A DNA stretch of 64,000 nucleotides from Rheinheimera sp. MM224. Its GTDB lineage: Bacteria > Pseudomonadota > Gammaproteobacteria > Enterobacterales > Alteromonadaceae. Shown piece by piece: positions 24,379-32,878 of this stretch (its first letter is position 1; every line of letters starts with the position of its first letter). Location of the stretch: the NCBI RefSeq assembly GCF_947090785.1, contig NZ_OX352320.1, positions 558,001-622,000 of the forward strand, written 5' to 3'. The notes beneath the pieces were generated by a model. The model was not told where the DNA came from. It made no database searches and saw only the letters and a program-made list of their open reading frames with translations. The translations under genes and the position numbers were made by a program.

Positions 24379-26946
24379 CTAATCCAGCTTAGTTACTCTG
24401 CTGGTGGCTCCATTTTTGGCTTTAGTTCGCAGCAGTAAATTACTGCGGACTTTCACCGCTTCGGAGTAAGGTAACCAGCTTTGGCCTTGATCTTCACTGT
24501 ATTCGACCACTAAACCAGGCCAGGCGCTGTTTGCCAGCAATAAGCCGTCTTGCAGCACTGCACCTGGTGGCGGCAGATACAAGGCCACACCAGCTTCTGC
24601 TAAACGTGGCAATTCCTTTTGGGTTAAGGTCCAGCCAAAACGTTGCCAGTCTTGTTGTCTGCTTTCAGTGTTGGGTTCTGCACTTTCCCAGTCTGCTTTG
24701 TGCCAGGCCCTTTCAGCCAAAGCCAATAAACGTGGATACAACATTTGCTCCAGTTGCTGTGGGGTACGAATGGTTTCAGTCCAGATTTGCCCTTGAATAC
24801 CTAAAATGTTTTCTGGCTTTTCTAAGGCAGGTAGCTCTTTACCTAACAAAGTTTCCAGGTCATCAATCACCTTACCCTCACGGGTTTTGTCAGCATTGGC
24901 ATATAAATCATCCGGCATATAACCAAAGACTTTGGCGACATCAGTAAAGCGGGACGCCCAGTAGTAACCACGTTCTTCCGGGTGAGCTTCGTAAGGATGG
25001 TCAAAATACAAATGGGTACCATGTGATAACACCACCTGATAACCGGCATTGGCTAAACGATAAGCACGATCGGCCACACCCCATTCCCAGATATTATCCC
25101 AAACGTTGGCATAGACTTTATCATTAGCAAACTGCTGACGGTTAAAGGGATTTTTGGCGTCATACATCAAACCATCTTCCCAGCCACCTAAAGTAAGTTG
25201 TCGATTAGCCGCTAGTTTGGCCACTTTGGCGACAAAATATGGTTTTAAATCTGCGACTCCTGCAACAGCATTGTCCGGTGTTGCTATCAACTGCTGACAA
25301 GCAGGAGATGCAGTCCAGGAACCAGCTCCTGTTTCGTCACCGCCCATATGGAAGGTGCTGAGTTTTAAACCGGCCTGACGGTACATTTGCTGTAGCTCGT
25401 AAATGACTTTATCAACAAAAGCATAAGTGGAAGGCAGGCAGACATTGATGGAGTTGTCTGTGTAGTTTTGCACTGTGATGTAGTTGGATTGATCCAAAGG
25501 ATCAGACAATAAATACTGTGTCGCCTCTGCATCTTTCCCTTGTTCTTTTAGTGTCAGATAACGGGCTTGCATGGCTTTTACCGCAGCTCTGGCGTGACCC
25601 GGCATATCTATTTCCGGGATGATTTCAATATGACGAACAGCTGCATATTTTAAGATTTCAATAAAGTCCGCTGTGCTGTAATAACCATTGCCGTTGCCTG
25701 ATGGAAAAGGACCAGTACCGAGCTGAGTCAGTAGACAGTTGCGTTCGGATAAATCAAAACAGCGTTTTGCGCCAATTTGAGTCAATTCGGGCAAGCCAGG
25801 AATTTCAATGCGCCAGCCTTCATCTTCGGTTAAATGCAGATGCAGTTTATTCAGTTTGTAGCGCGCTAACTGATCAATCATGCGCAAGGTCACTGCTTTG
25901 CCGTGGAAATTACGCGCCATATCGTAATGCAAACCACGCCAGCCAAAACGTGGCCAGTCCTTGATCGTCAGATTGGGTAAAACAGTGCGCTCGCCTTCAA
26001 CCGGAAGCAGAGCTAACAAGCTTTGTACTGCATAAAAAGCACCTGCATTATCATTGCCACTTAAGGCAATTTGCTCGTCGTGGATCACCAGTTGATAGCC
26101 TTCGGCTTGCTCTTTTGCATCCACAAGGCCCACTGCGATAACAGGTTGGTTATCAGCTGGTTTTTTTGTCGTCAAAGCTAAAGCTAAGCCAGTGATTTGT
26201 TTTAATTGTTGCTGCAAATAGCTCGCTTCAGAGGTTAAGCGGCCACTATGGTAAATCACCCAGTCTGCGGTTAGTTTAGTTTGGCCACGCTGATAACTGA
26301 TTTGTTGCGGACTTGGAACTATGGATAACTGCTCTGGTTTTTCAAAGGCAGATAGTTGCTGCTGATTGAGCACAAAACGGCTTTGACTGGTGGCTATAGG
26401 GTATAAGTCTGGTGCTGGATTATTAAAGCGTTGTAGCTGCTCAGCTCTGGTGTAGGGCTCAACAAAACGACTGAAATCTTCAGTATCCGTATTGGCAAAG
26501 ATTTCAGGTTTTAAGCCTTTGGCGGTCATAAAAGCGCGTGGCATCCAGTCGCTGTAACTGACCATCGACGAAGAGGGGGAAAAAGTAAGGCGCAGTTGCT
26601 CGCCTGGTTTTAAGCCTTTAAATTTTTTACCCGGAGTCAGGCTGTGTAAATCGCCTTGTACATGGCTCAGTATCAACCCCTGTTGCTCTACAGCTTCCTG
26701 TTTTCTGATCGCATGAAAATACAACACCCAGTTGCCTTCTCCTGCGCTCAGGCTTTGAGATGACTTATTACTCAGAATAAGTTCGACCTGACCTTTTGGG
26801 ACAGTCGCAGAGGTAAAGTTGCTTTTAACCGCAAACTTTAATTCAGTGTTTTTGGCAAATTCGGCCATTTCTGCCTGAGTAAAAGCCTGAACTTGTCCGC
26901 TAAAAAAGTAACTAATACAAAGCCATAGTAGTAAAAAATACTTCAT
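24379..26946 (-). CDS. Beta-N-acetylhexosaminidase, GH20 (chitobiase)
   Basis: 855 residues. Signal peptide about 1-22 (MKYFLLLWLCISYFFSGQVQ), an N-terminal chitobiase/CHB_HEX carbohydrate-binding domain, a GH20b domain (about 215-345), the GH20 catalytic barrel (FGWRGLHYDMARNFHG; HLHLTEDEGWRIEI; the Asp-Glu pair in HMGGDETGAGSW) and a CHB_HEX_C-like end. It removes GlcNAc from chitobiose and short chitin oligomers, in the periplasm or outside. ATG at 26946 with GGGGAG eight bases upstream; the open frame extends further but into the promoter region. It is divergent from nagK, and a separate perfect palindrome lies 18 bases before its start. Confidence 0.93.
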   Translation of the reverse strand: MKYFLLLWLCISYFFSGQVQAFTQAEMAEFAKNTELKFAVKSNFTSATVPKGQVELILSNKSSQSLSAGEGNWVLYFHAIRKQEAVEQQGLILSHVQGDLHSLTPGKKFKGLKPGEQLRLTFSPSSSMVSYSDWMPRAFMTAKGLKPEIFANTDTEDFSRFVEPYTRAEQLQRFNNPAPDLYPIATSQSRFVLNQQQLSAFEKPEQLSIVPSPQQISYQRGQTKLTADWVIYHSGRLTSEASYLQQQLKQITGLALALTTKKPADNQPVIAVGLVDAKEQAEGYQLVIHDEQIALSGNDNAGAFYAVQSLLALLPVEGERTVLPNLTIKDWPRFGWRGLHYDMARNFHGKAVTLRMIDQLARYKLNKLHLHLTEDEGWRIEIPGLPELTQIGAKRCFDLSERNCLLTQLGTGPFPSGNGNGYYSTADFIEILKYAAVRHIEIIPEIDMPGHARAAVKAMQARYLTLKEQGKDAEATQYLLSDPLDQSNYITVQNYTDNSINVCLPSTYAFVDKVIYELQQMYRQAGLKLSTFHMGGDETGAGSWTASPACQQLIATPDNAVAGVADLKPYFVAKVAKLAANRQLTLGGWEDGLMYDAKNPFNRQQFANDKVYANVWDNIWEWGVADRAYRLANAGYQVVLSHGTHLYFDHPYEAHPEERGYYWASRFTDVAKVFGYMPDDLYANADKTREGKVIDDLETLLGKELPALEKPENILGIQGQIWTETIRTPQQLEQMLYPRLLALAERAWHKADWESAEPNTESRQQDWQRFGWTLTQKELPRLAEAGVALYLPPPGAVLQDGLLLANSAWPGLVVEYSEDQGQSWLPYSEAVKVRSNLLLRTKAKNGATSRVTKLD

Positions 26947-26964
26947 CGCACGCTCCCCTAAACA

Positions 26965-26981
26965 GCGGTACACTGTACCGC
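26965..26981. promoter_or_regulatory. Perfect palindrome GCGGTACACTGTACCGC before hexosaminidase
   Basis: A perfect 17-bp dyad, 18 bases upstream of the hexosaminidase ATG and overlapping the untranslated leader. It is unlike the NagR operators. As DNA it could bind a dimeric repressor; as RNA it would form an eight-base stem close to the ribosome binding site. Confidence 0.55.
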
Positions 26982-27145
26982 AGGTTATTCCCTGATAAAC
27001 GACTCTGGCATCTGGCATCTTTTTAAAGTGCAAAGTGACAGAACAATGACAAGGTAGACCTTTTTTAATTGATTGATTTTAAATGTTAATTTACTTATTT
27101 TTTTGCTTATTTTGAAAAATTAAGCTCGATTTTTAAACAAGGGTC

Positions 27146-27173
27146 TTGTTATTTGTCAAAATTATTATATGCT
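27146..27173 (+). promoter_or_regulatory. Sigma-70 promoter of the nag operon
   Basis: TTGTTA (27146-27151), 16-base spacer, TATGCT (27168-27173), with the NagR operator starting 11 bases later. Confidence 0.55.
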
Positions 27174-27183
27174 GAATTGAAAA

Positions 27184-27201
27184 AATGACAACGCTGTCAA
27201 T
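27184..27201. promoter_or_regulatory. NagR operator of the nag operon
   Basis: AATGACAACGCTGTCAAT, a palindrome with the core TGACA-acgc-TGTCA, matching the site before the TonB receptor. It overlaps the predicted transcription start of nagK. Confidence 0.88.
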
Positions 27202-27294
27202 TCGGTTTTTGATGAAATAATGGGCAGCAACAGGTGAAAGCTTAATCTTAGTGGATTAACGCTGACCAGCGGACAATGTAACGAGGTTGGTAGG

Positions 27295-28203
27295 ATGACT
27301 ACAGCAGTAGGCTATGATGGCCCGTTTTATTTAGGTGTAGATGGTGGCGGCAGCAAATGCCGGGTCATTATAGTCACAGAAGACAATCAGGTCATAGGTG
27401 AAGGCTTATCTGGCCCTGCGAATCCATTGCGCGGCATGAAAGTCGCCACAGATTCTATTCTGGCGGCCACTCAGCAAGCTTTGACTTGCGCTGGTATGGC
27501 TTTTAAAGATATGTCCAAACTCATTGTTGGTGCTGGTTTGGCCGGTGTCAACATGCCTGAATACTATCGTATTTTCTCCGAATGGCAGCATCCGTTTCAG
27601 GAATTGCATTTAACCAGCGATTTGCATGTGGCCTGTATTGGCGCACATCAGGGCGGCGACGGTGCTGTGATTATTGCTGGCACTGGTTCTTGTGGTTTGG
27701 CTGATGTCAAAGGTCAACTGATTGAAGTAGGCGGCCATGGTTTCCCTTATGGTGATAATGGCAGCGGTGCCTGGATAGGTTTGCAGATGGTACATCATGT
27801 GCTGTTAGCCAAAGATTTGTTAGGCCCTCAGACTTTACTGACCGATTTGTTATGCAATGAACTGAAGCTCAGTCAGACCTTGGCTTTGGTCGATTTCTTT
27901 ATGCATGCCACTCCAACTACTTATGCCAAATATGCGCCTCTGGTTTTTACTGCAGCAGAGCAAGGCGATGCTTTGGCGCAGCAAATAGTGCAGCAGGCAG
28001 CCGCTCATATCAGTGCCATAGCCCAGCGATTGTTAAGCATCAATCCACCCCGCTTGTCGTTGATTGGTGGTCTGGCTCACAAATTACAACCTTATCTGGC
28101 GTCAGAGGTGCAGCAAAAAGTGACACCTGCTTTAGAAGCACCTGAATTTGGCGCCGTCTGGTTTGCCAAACAACGTCAGCAAAAAGCTCAACGAATTTCT
28201 TAA
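27295..28203 (+). CDS. nagK: N-acetylglucosamine kinase, BadF/BadG type
   Basis: 302 residues. Phosphorylates GlcNAc to GlcNAc-6-phosphate in the cytoplasm. The ATPase fold is visible as FYLGVDGGGSKCRVIIV (phosphate 1 loop), LIVGAGLAGVNMPEY, AVIIAGTGSCGLAD (phosphate 2), GDNGSGAWIG and the adenosine motif LSLIGGLAH. This is the non-orthologous kinase used by Shewanella-like bacteria, unrelated to E. coli NagK of the ROK family in sequence. It is first in a five-gene same-strand run with short gaps (22, 10, 57 and 18 bases), preceded by a promoter and a NagR operator. Confidence 0.92.
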   Translation: MTTAVGYDGPFYLGVDGGGSKCRVIIVTEDNQVIGEGLSGPANPLRGMKVATDSILAATQQALTCAGMAFKDMSKLIVGAGLAGVNMPEYYRIFSEWQHPFQELHLTSDLHVACIGAHQGGDGAVIIAGTGSCGLADVKGQLIEVGGHGFPYGDNGSGAWIGLQMVHHVLLAKDLLGPQTLLTDLLCNELKLSQTLALVDFFMHATPTTYAKYAPLVFTAAEQGDALAQQIVQQAAAHISAIAQRLLSINPPRLSLIGGLAHKLQPYLASEVQQKVTPALEAPEFGAVWFAKQRQQKAQRIS

Positions 28204-28225
28204 CTTGTTTCTTAACTAATTAGCT

Positions 28226-29239
28226 GTGAGTGATACCAAGATGACCCGAACCATTATGGCGCAGGAAGCTGCAGAAGCACCAAGCCGGATCCGCGAACAA
28301 TTAGCTGCCAATGCCAGTCGTATTGCCGACATAGTGGCGCTTATCAAACAAAAGCAACCCCGTTATGTCTATATGGTTGGTCGCGGTTCCTCTGATCATG
28401 CAGGTGTCTTTGCCAAGTATCTGATTGAAATTGAAATAGGTTTACCTGTTGCAGCAGCAGCACCTTCTATTGCCAGCGTGTACAACAAGCAACTGGATTT
28501 AACGGGTGCATTGGTGCTGGTCATTTCTCAATCAGGTCGCAGTCCGGATATTCTGGCTCAGGTGGCGATGGCCAAAGCGGCTGGTGCTTTAGTGGTTGCT
28601 CTGGTCAATGATGAAAGCTCACCTTTAGCTGAACAAGCCGATCAAGTGATCCCACTGAATGTAGGCGCTGAAAAAGCTGTAGCTGCAACCAAAAGTTATC
28701 TTGCGACCTTAAGTGCTTTATTACAGCTGGTCGCGGCATGGTCTGGTAACAGCCAGTTGCAGGATGCGGTGATTAGCCTGCCAGAGTTGCTGGAGCGTGC
28801 CATTGAATTGCCTGCTCAGTTAACTGCACAGTCATTGGAAGGTGTTGAGCATTTAGTGGTATTGGGCCGTGGCCCTGGTTACGCCATCAGCCGTGAAATT
28901 GCGCTGAAACTCAAAGAGGTTTGTGGCATTCACGCTGAAGCTTTTTCCAGCGCTGAATTTCTGCATGGCCCTGTAACTTTAGTGAAAGATCAGTTTGCCA
29001 TTGTTGATGTCAGCATAGCGGATGAAGCCAATGCTGCTCATCAGGCACAAATTGCTGAAGTACGCAGCCGTGGCGCCCGTATTGTGCATTTGCATCATGC
29101 TGACTTGTTATCGAATCCTCGGGTATTACCACTGGCTCTATTGCAGCGTTTTTATCTGGATGTCGAAGCTGTGGCTCGCAGCCGCGGTGTGAATCCGGAT
29201 GCGCCTCCTGGCCTGAATAAAGTCACTAAAACAGTCTAA
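28226..29239 (+). CDS. nagB-II: Glucosamine-6-phosphate deaminase, SIS-domain type (NagB-II)
   Basis: 337 residues if GTG at 28226 is used; ATG at 28241 gives MTRTIMAQEAAEAPSRI, closer to typical family N-termini, and neither has a strong ribosome binding site. Two SIS domains are visible (VYMVGRGSSDHAG with VLVISQSGRSPD; then VVLGRGPGYAISREIALKLK with EAFSSAEFLHGP). It resembles the isomerase half of GlmS without the glutaminase half. The enzyme converts GlcN-6-phosphate to fructose-6-phosphate and ammonia, and replaces classical NagB in Shewanella-type pathways. It sits between nagK and nagA in the operon. Confidence 0.9.
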   Translation: MSDTKMTRTIMAQEAAEAPSRIREQLAANASRIADIVALIKQKQPRYVYMVGRGSSDHAGVFAKYLIEIEIGLPVAAAAPSIASVYNKQLDLTGALVLVISQSGRSPDILAQVAMAKAAGALVVALVNDESSPLAEQADQVIPLNVGAEKAVAATKSYLATLSALLQLVAAWSGNSQLQDAVISLPELLERAIELPAQLTAQSLEGVEHLVVLGRGPGYAISREIALKLKEVCGIHAEAFSSAEFLHGPVTLVKDQFAIVDVSIADEANAAHQAQIAEVRSRGARIVHLHHADLLSNPRVLPLALLQRFYLDVEAVARSRGVNPDAPPGLNKVTKTV

Positions 29240-29249
29240 CGAGGTCCTG

Positions 29250-30362
29250 ATGCAACAGATTTCAGTAGCCCGGCTTTTTGATGGCCAGAACTGGCAACAG
29301 AATGTGACGTTAAAGATTGAAGCCGGTCGCATTCATTCGATTTTGCCTGCTGATGGTCCAGTCATCTCGGGCACTCTGGTGCCTGGTTTTATTGATGTTC
29401 AGGTGAATGGCGGCGGTGGCGCCTTATTTAATACAGATACCAGCCTTGAAGCACTGCGTACTATGGTCAAAGCCCATGCTCAATTTGGCAGCACGGTCTT
29501 ATTGCCCACAGTGATCACTGATTCTGTGGCTGTGATGCAACAAGCTGCTGATGTGATAGCTCAGGCTATTGCCACTAAAGAACCTGGTGTTTTGGGTGTG
29601 CACTTTGAAGGCCCACATTTATCCGTGCCAAAACGAGGTGTACATCCGCAGAACTATATCCGGCCTTTATCCGAAGCCGAGTTGGCGATTTATCGGCGCA
29701 CCGACCTTGGCATCAAGCTGGTGACAGTGGCGCCTGAAACTATCAGCCCGGACCAAATCAAAGAATTAGTCAAAGCCGATGTCATTGTCTGCTTAGGCCA
29801 TAGCAATACAGATGCAGCTACAGTGCAGGCTGCTTTGGCCGCCGGAGCTACGGGTTTTACCCACTTATATAATGCTATGTCACCTTTAACTTCGCGTGAG
29901 CCCGGTGTAGTAGGGGCAGCACTTGCCGATCCACATAGTTGGTGTGGCGTGATTTTAGATGGTTTGCATGTACACCCACTGGCTGTGAAAGTGGCGTTGG
30001 CGGCCAAACCTAAAGGCAAGCTGCTGATCGTCACAGACGCAATGTCACCTGTTGGTACCAGTCAAACCGAGTTTGATTTTTTTGATGGCAAAGTGATTCG
30101 GGATGGCAACAAGTTAACCAACTTAAACGGCAACCTGGCGGGTTCTGTGCTCGATATGGCCAGCGCGGTTTCTTATGCTGTGAAAGAGCTTGGTCTTGAG
30201 CTGTCAGAAGCTGTGCGTATGGCGTCTTTGTATCCGGCTGAGTTTTTAGGCATCAGCGCGGAGCGTGGGCAAATCCTGGTGGGGGCAAAAGCCGACCTGG
30301 TGTTACTGAATGACGAAGGTCTGGTACAGCAGTGCTGGCTGGAAGGTCGTCCTTCTATCTAG
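29250..30362 (+). CDS. nagA: N-acetylglucosamine-6-phosphate deacetylase
   Basis: 370 residues, amidohydrolase fold. Removes acetate from GlcNAc-6-phosphate. Characteristic segments are PGFIDVQVNGGGGALFNTD, GVHFEGPHLSVPKRGVH (metal-binding Glu), CLGHSNTDA and THLYNAMSPLTSREPG (His ligands and substrate loop), and LIVTDAMSPVG with the catalytic Asp. CGAGGT lies before the ATG, ten bases after nagB-II. Third gene of the NagR-controlled operon. The released acetate would feed the acetate metabolism that CrbS-type sensors control elsewhere. Confidence 0.95.
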   Translation: MQQISVARLFDGQNWQQNVTLKIEAGRIHSILPADGPVISGTLVPGFIDVQVNGGGGALFNTDTSLEALRTMVKAHAQFGSTVLLPTVITDSVAVMQQAADVIAQAIATKEPGVLGVHFEGPHLSVPKRGVHPQNYIRPLSEAELAIYRRTDLGIKLVTVAPETISPDQIKELVKADVIVCLGHSNTDAATVQAALAAGATGFTHLYNAMSPLTSREPGVVGAALADPHSWCGVILDGLHVHPLAVKVALAAKPKGKLLIVTDAMSPVGTSQTEFDFFDGKVIRDGNKLTNLNGNLAGSVLDMASAVSYAVKELGLELSEAVRMASLYPAEFLGISAERGQILVGAKADLVLLNDEGLVQQCWLEGRPSI

Positions 30363-30419
30363 TCGTAAAAATATCCAATAAATTCAAAATAATAATTATT
30401 AAAGCAACAGGAAGGAATT

Positions 30420-31724
30420 ATGGAAATGACAGTTGAGACTCCCAAGGCGCGCAGCAGTATTGTGCCCATGGCTATAGTGGCCATGCTGTTTTTTGTGCTG
30501 GGTTTTGCTACCTGGCTGAATGGCTCTTTGATGCCCTATTTAAAACAGATGCTGCAGTTGAGCCCTTTGCAGGCATCGCTAGTGGTGTTTTCATTTTATA
30601 TAGCCGTGACTTTTACTGCTCTGCCATCGGCATGGCTGATCCGCAGAGTGGGCTATAAAAATGGTATGGCTTTGGGCATGGCGGTGATGATGCTGGCAGG
30701 GCTTTTATATATCCCAGCGGCACAAACTCAGACCTTTGGCTTATTCCTGCTGGCTCAGCTGGTGATTGGTGCTGGTCAAACCTTATTGCAAACCGCTGTG
30801 AATCCCTATGTTGTTAAAATAGGACCGGAAGACACTGCCGCGGTGCGTATCAGTATTATGGGTATCCTGAATAAAACCGCTGGTGTTGTTGCCCCTTTAG
30901 TGTTTACTGCGCTGATTGTCAGTGGTTTTACTGCACCAGTTGGTACAGCCCTGAATGCTGAGCAAATTGACGCCATGGCAGCCAGTCTGGTGCTGCCTTA
31001 TCTGGGGCTAGCCGTGTTTTTAGGTTTACTTGCACTGGCTGTGAAGTATTCACCTTTGCCTGAACTGGAAAAAGAGTCAGATACTGGCACTGGCATCGAC
31101 CAGCTAAAAGCTGTGTTGGCCAAACCTGCGCTGGTGTTTGGTGTATTGTCTTTATTTGTTTATGTGGCTGTCGAAGTGATAGCTGGCGACACTATAGGTT
31201 TATTTGCTTTATCCCTTGGGGTTGAACGCTACACTGTGATGACCTCTTATACGATGGCATGTATGGTGCTGGGTTATATCTTAGGCATAGTGTTGATCCC
31301 CAGAGTGTTATCACAGCAAAAGGCCTTGGCTGTTTCTGCAATGTTAGGCCTGGTACTGACACTGGCTATAGTGTTAGGTGACAGCAGCTCTTATCTGATT
31401 GCCAACGCCTTATTGGTACCTTTTGGTGGCACAGCCTTACCAGATACCTTGTTATTTATCGCTATTCTTGGTTTAGCTAATGCCATCGTCTGGCCTGCGG
31501 TCTGGCCTTTGGCTTTATCTGGCTTGGGAGCTTTAACCAGTATAGGTTCAGCTTTGTTGATTATGGGCATCGCAGGTGGCGCTTTTGGCCCGCTGTTTTG
31601 GGGACTTGCCAGCAGCACTGGCCTTGGACAGCAGGGGGCTTACCTGGTGATGTTGCCTTGTTACGCCTTTATCCTGTTTTATGCGCTGAAGGGGCATAAG
31701 TTAACCAGCTGGAAAAGCTCTTAA
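30420..31724 (+). CDS. nagP: GlcNAc transporter, MFS (FucP-like) type
   Basis: 434 residues with 12 predicted membrane helices. FGHS-type MFS sugar permease: ATWLNGSLMPYLKQMLQLS in helix 1, RRVGYKNGMALGMAVM as the loop 2-3 signature, and GAGQTLLQTAVNPYVVKIGP in helix 4-5, all typical of the FucP/NagP branch. It carries GlcNAc with protons across the inner membrane, supplying NagK. GGAAGGAAT precedes the ATG. It lies between nagA and nagX in the operon. The substrate is assigned from synteny with characterised Shewanella NagP. Confidence 0.9.
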   Translation: MEMTVETPKARSSIVPMAIVAMLFFVLGFATWLNGSLMPYLKQMLQLSPLQASLVVFSFYIAVTFTALPSAWLIRRVGYKNGMALGMAVMMLAGLLYIPAAQTQTFGLFLLAQLVIGAGQTLLQTAVNPYVVKIGPEDTAAVRISIMGILNKTAGVVAPLVFTALIVSGFTAPVGTALNAEQIDAMAASLVLPYLGLAVFLGLLALAVKYSPLPELEKESDTGTGIDQLKAVLAKPALVFGVLSLFVYVAVEVIAGDTIGLFALSLGVERYTVMTSYTMACMVLGYILGIVLIPRVLSQQKALAVSAMLGLVLTLAIVLGDSSSYLIANALLVPFGGTALPDTLLFIAILGLANAIVWPAVWPLALSGLGALTSIGSALLIMGIAGGAFGPLFWGLASSTGLGQQGAYLVMLPCYAFILFYALKGHKLTSWKSS

Positions 31725-31742
31725 TTTGTTATAGGCACCTTT

Positions 31743-32834
31743 ATGTCTTCACCACGTTTTTATGCGCTGGATGCTTTACGGGGGTTAGCCATAGCTTTAA
31801 TGATCCTGGTGAATACACCGGGGTCCTGGCAGCATGTGTATAGTCCGCTGTTGCATGCGTCCTGGGATGGTTTTACCTTTGCCGATATTGTGTTCCCTAC
31901 CTTTTTATTTGTGGTGGGGGCTGCGATGTTTTATTCGCTGAAAACTACAGTGCTTTCTCAACAGAGTTTCTGGCGTATCAGTAGCCGGGCTTTCAAGCTG
32001 ATTGCTATCGGTGTGCTGTTGAACTACGTACCTTTTAGTGTGGAGTTGGCCGAGCTGCGTTTACCCGGTGTGTTGCAGCGTATAGGTTTGGCTTATTGGT
32101 GTGCTGCGTTATTGGTGTTAAGCGTCAAACGCAGTTATTTGCCTTTTATTGCTGTGGCTTTGGTGTTGTTGTATTGGCTCGTTTTGGTACTGGGCGGTGG
32201 TGAGCAGCCTTATAGTCTGGGGCACAACCTGGTACGGCAATGGGATCTGGCCATTTTTGGTGCCGCACATTTATATCAGGGGTTTGGTGTAGCTTTTGAT
32301 CCTGAAGGTCTTTTAAGCACTTTGCCTTGTGTAGTGGCGGTATTGATTGGTTTTGGCACAGCTTCAGCGTTGCAGGGTAAGCAGCACAGTCACGCGCTTC
32401 GGCTATTGTTGTTATCTGGAGTAGCTTTGGTGTTTTTAGCTGCACTTTGGCAATTGCTTTGGCCTGTCAATAAAGCCTTATGGTCCGGCAGTTATCTGGC
32501 GCTGAGCAGTGGTTTAATTTTGCTGTTATTAGCTATTCTGGTTTGGTGCATTGATATCAAAGGCTGGACTGCTTTGGCAGAACCTTTAAAAGTTTATGGG
32601 ACTAATCCGCTGTTTATTTATATCTTGTCCTGGCTCTGGGCAGTGCTGATTGGCCAGCTGATCTTTATTCCAACTGACGCAGGTTCAGTATCGCTGTATC
32701 AGTGGGGCTTTGAGCAGTTAGCTTTAGTTTTCCCCGCCAAACTGGCGTCTTTTGTATTTGCTGTGCTGCACGTGATTGGGTTTTGGTACCTGTCGTTGCT
32801 GCTGTATAAACGCAATATAGTGATAAAGCTTTAA
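31743..32834 (+). CDS. nagX: NagX, DUF5009 / HGSNAT-like membrane protein
   Basis: 363 residues with about ten membrane helices. The N-terminal RFYALDALRGLAIALMILVN and GFTFADIVFPTFLFVVGAAM mark the acyltransferase-like family that includes heparan-alpha-glucosaminide N-acetyltransferase (DUF5009). NagX is a conserved but poorly understood partner of nagP in gammaproteobacterial GlcNAc clusters; transfer of acetyl groups onto amino sugars or support of uptake has been proposed. Last gene of the operon, 18 bases after nagP, and followed by a terminator at 32838. Confidence 0.88.
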   Translation: MSSPRFYALDALRGLAIALMILVNTPGSWQHVYSPLLHASWDGFTFADIVFPTFLFVVGAAMFYSLKTTVLSQQSFWRISSRAFKLIAIGVLLNYVPFSVELAELRLPGVLQRIGLAYWCAALLVLSVKRSYLPFIAVALVLLYWLVLVLGGGEQPYSLGHNLVRQWDLAIFGAAHLYQGFGVAFDPEGLLSTLPCVVAVLIGFGTASALQGKQHSHALRLLLLSGVALVFLAALWQLLWPVNKALWSGSYLALSSGLILLLLAILVWCIDIKGWTALAEPLKVYGTNPLFIYILSWLWAVLIGQLIFIPTDAGSVSLYQWGFEQLALVFPAKLASFVFAVLHVIGFWYLSLLLYKRNIVIKL

Positions 32835-32837
32835 ATG

Positions 32838-32862
32838 AATGGGGTCGTATGACCCCATTTTA
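32838..32862. terminator. Terminator after nagX
   Basis: AATGGGGTC / GACCCCATT stem with loop GTAT and a short T-run (TTTTAC partially in the stem). It lies four bases after the nagX stop, and because of the AT-rich left flank it may also serve the convergent Wzi-like gene. Confidence 0.8.
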
Positions 32863-32878
32863 CTCTGACCCGCATTCG

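Larger units (their letters stand above)
26947..27294. other. Divergent regulatory region hexosaminidase / nagK
   Basis: 348 bases, AT-rich in the centre. It holds a perfect 17-bp palindrome near the hexosaminidase (26965-26981), a sigma-70 promoter for nagK (27146-27173) and a NagR operator (27184-27201). No gene was seen. Confidence 0.65.
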
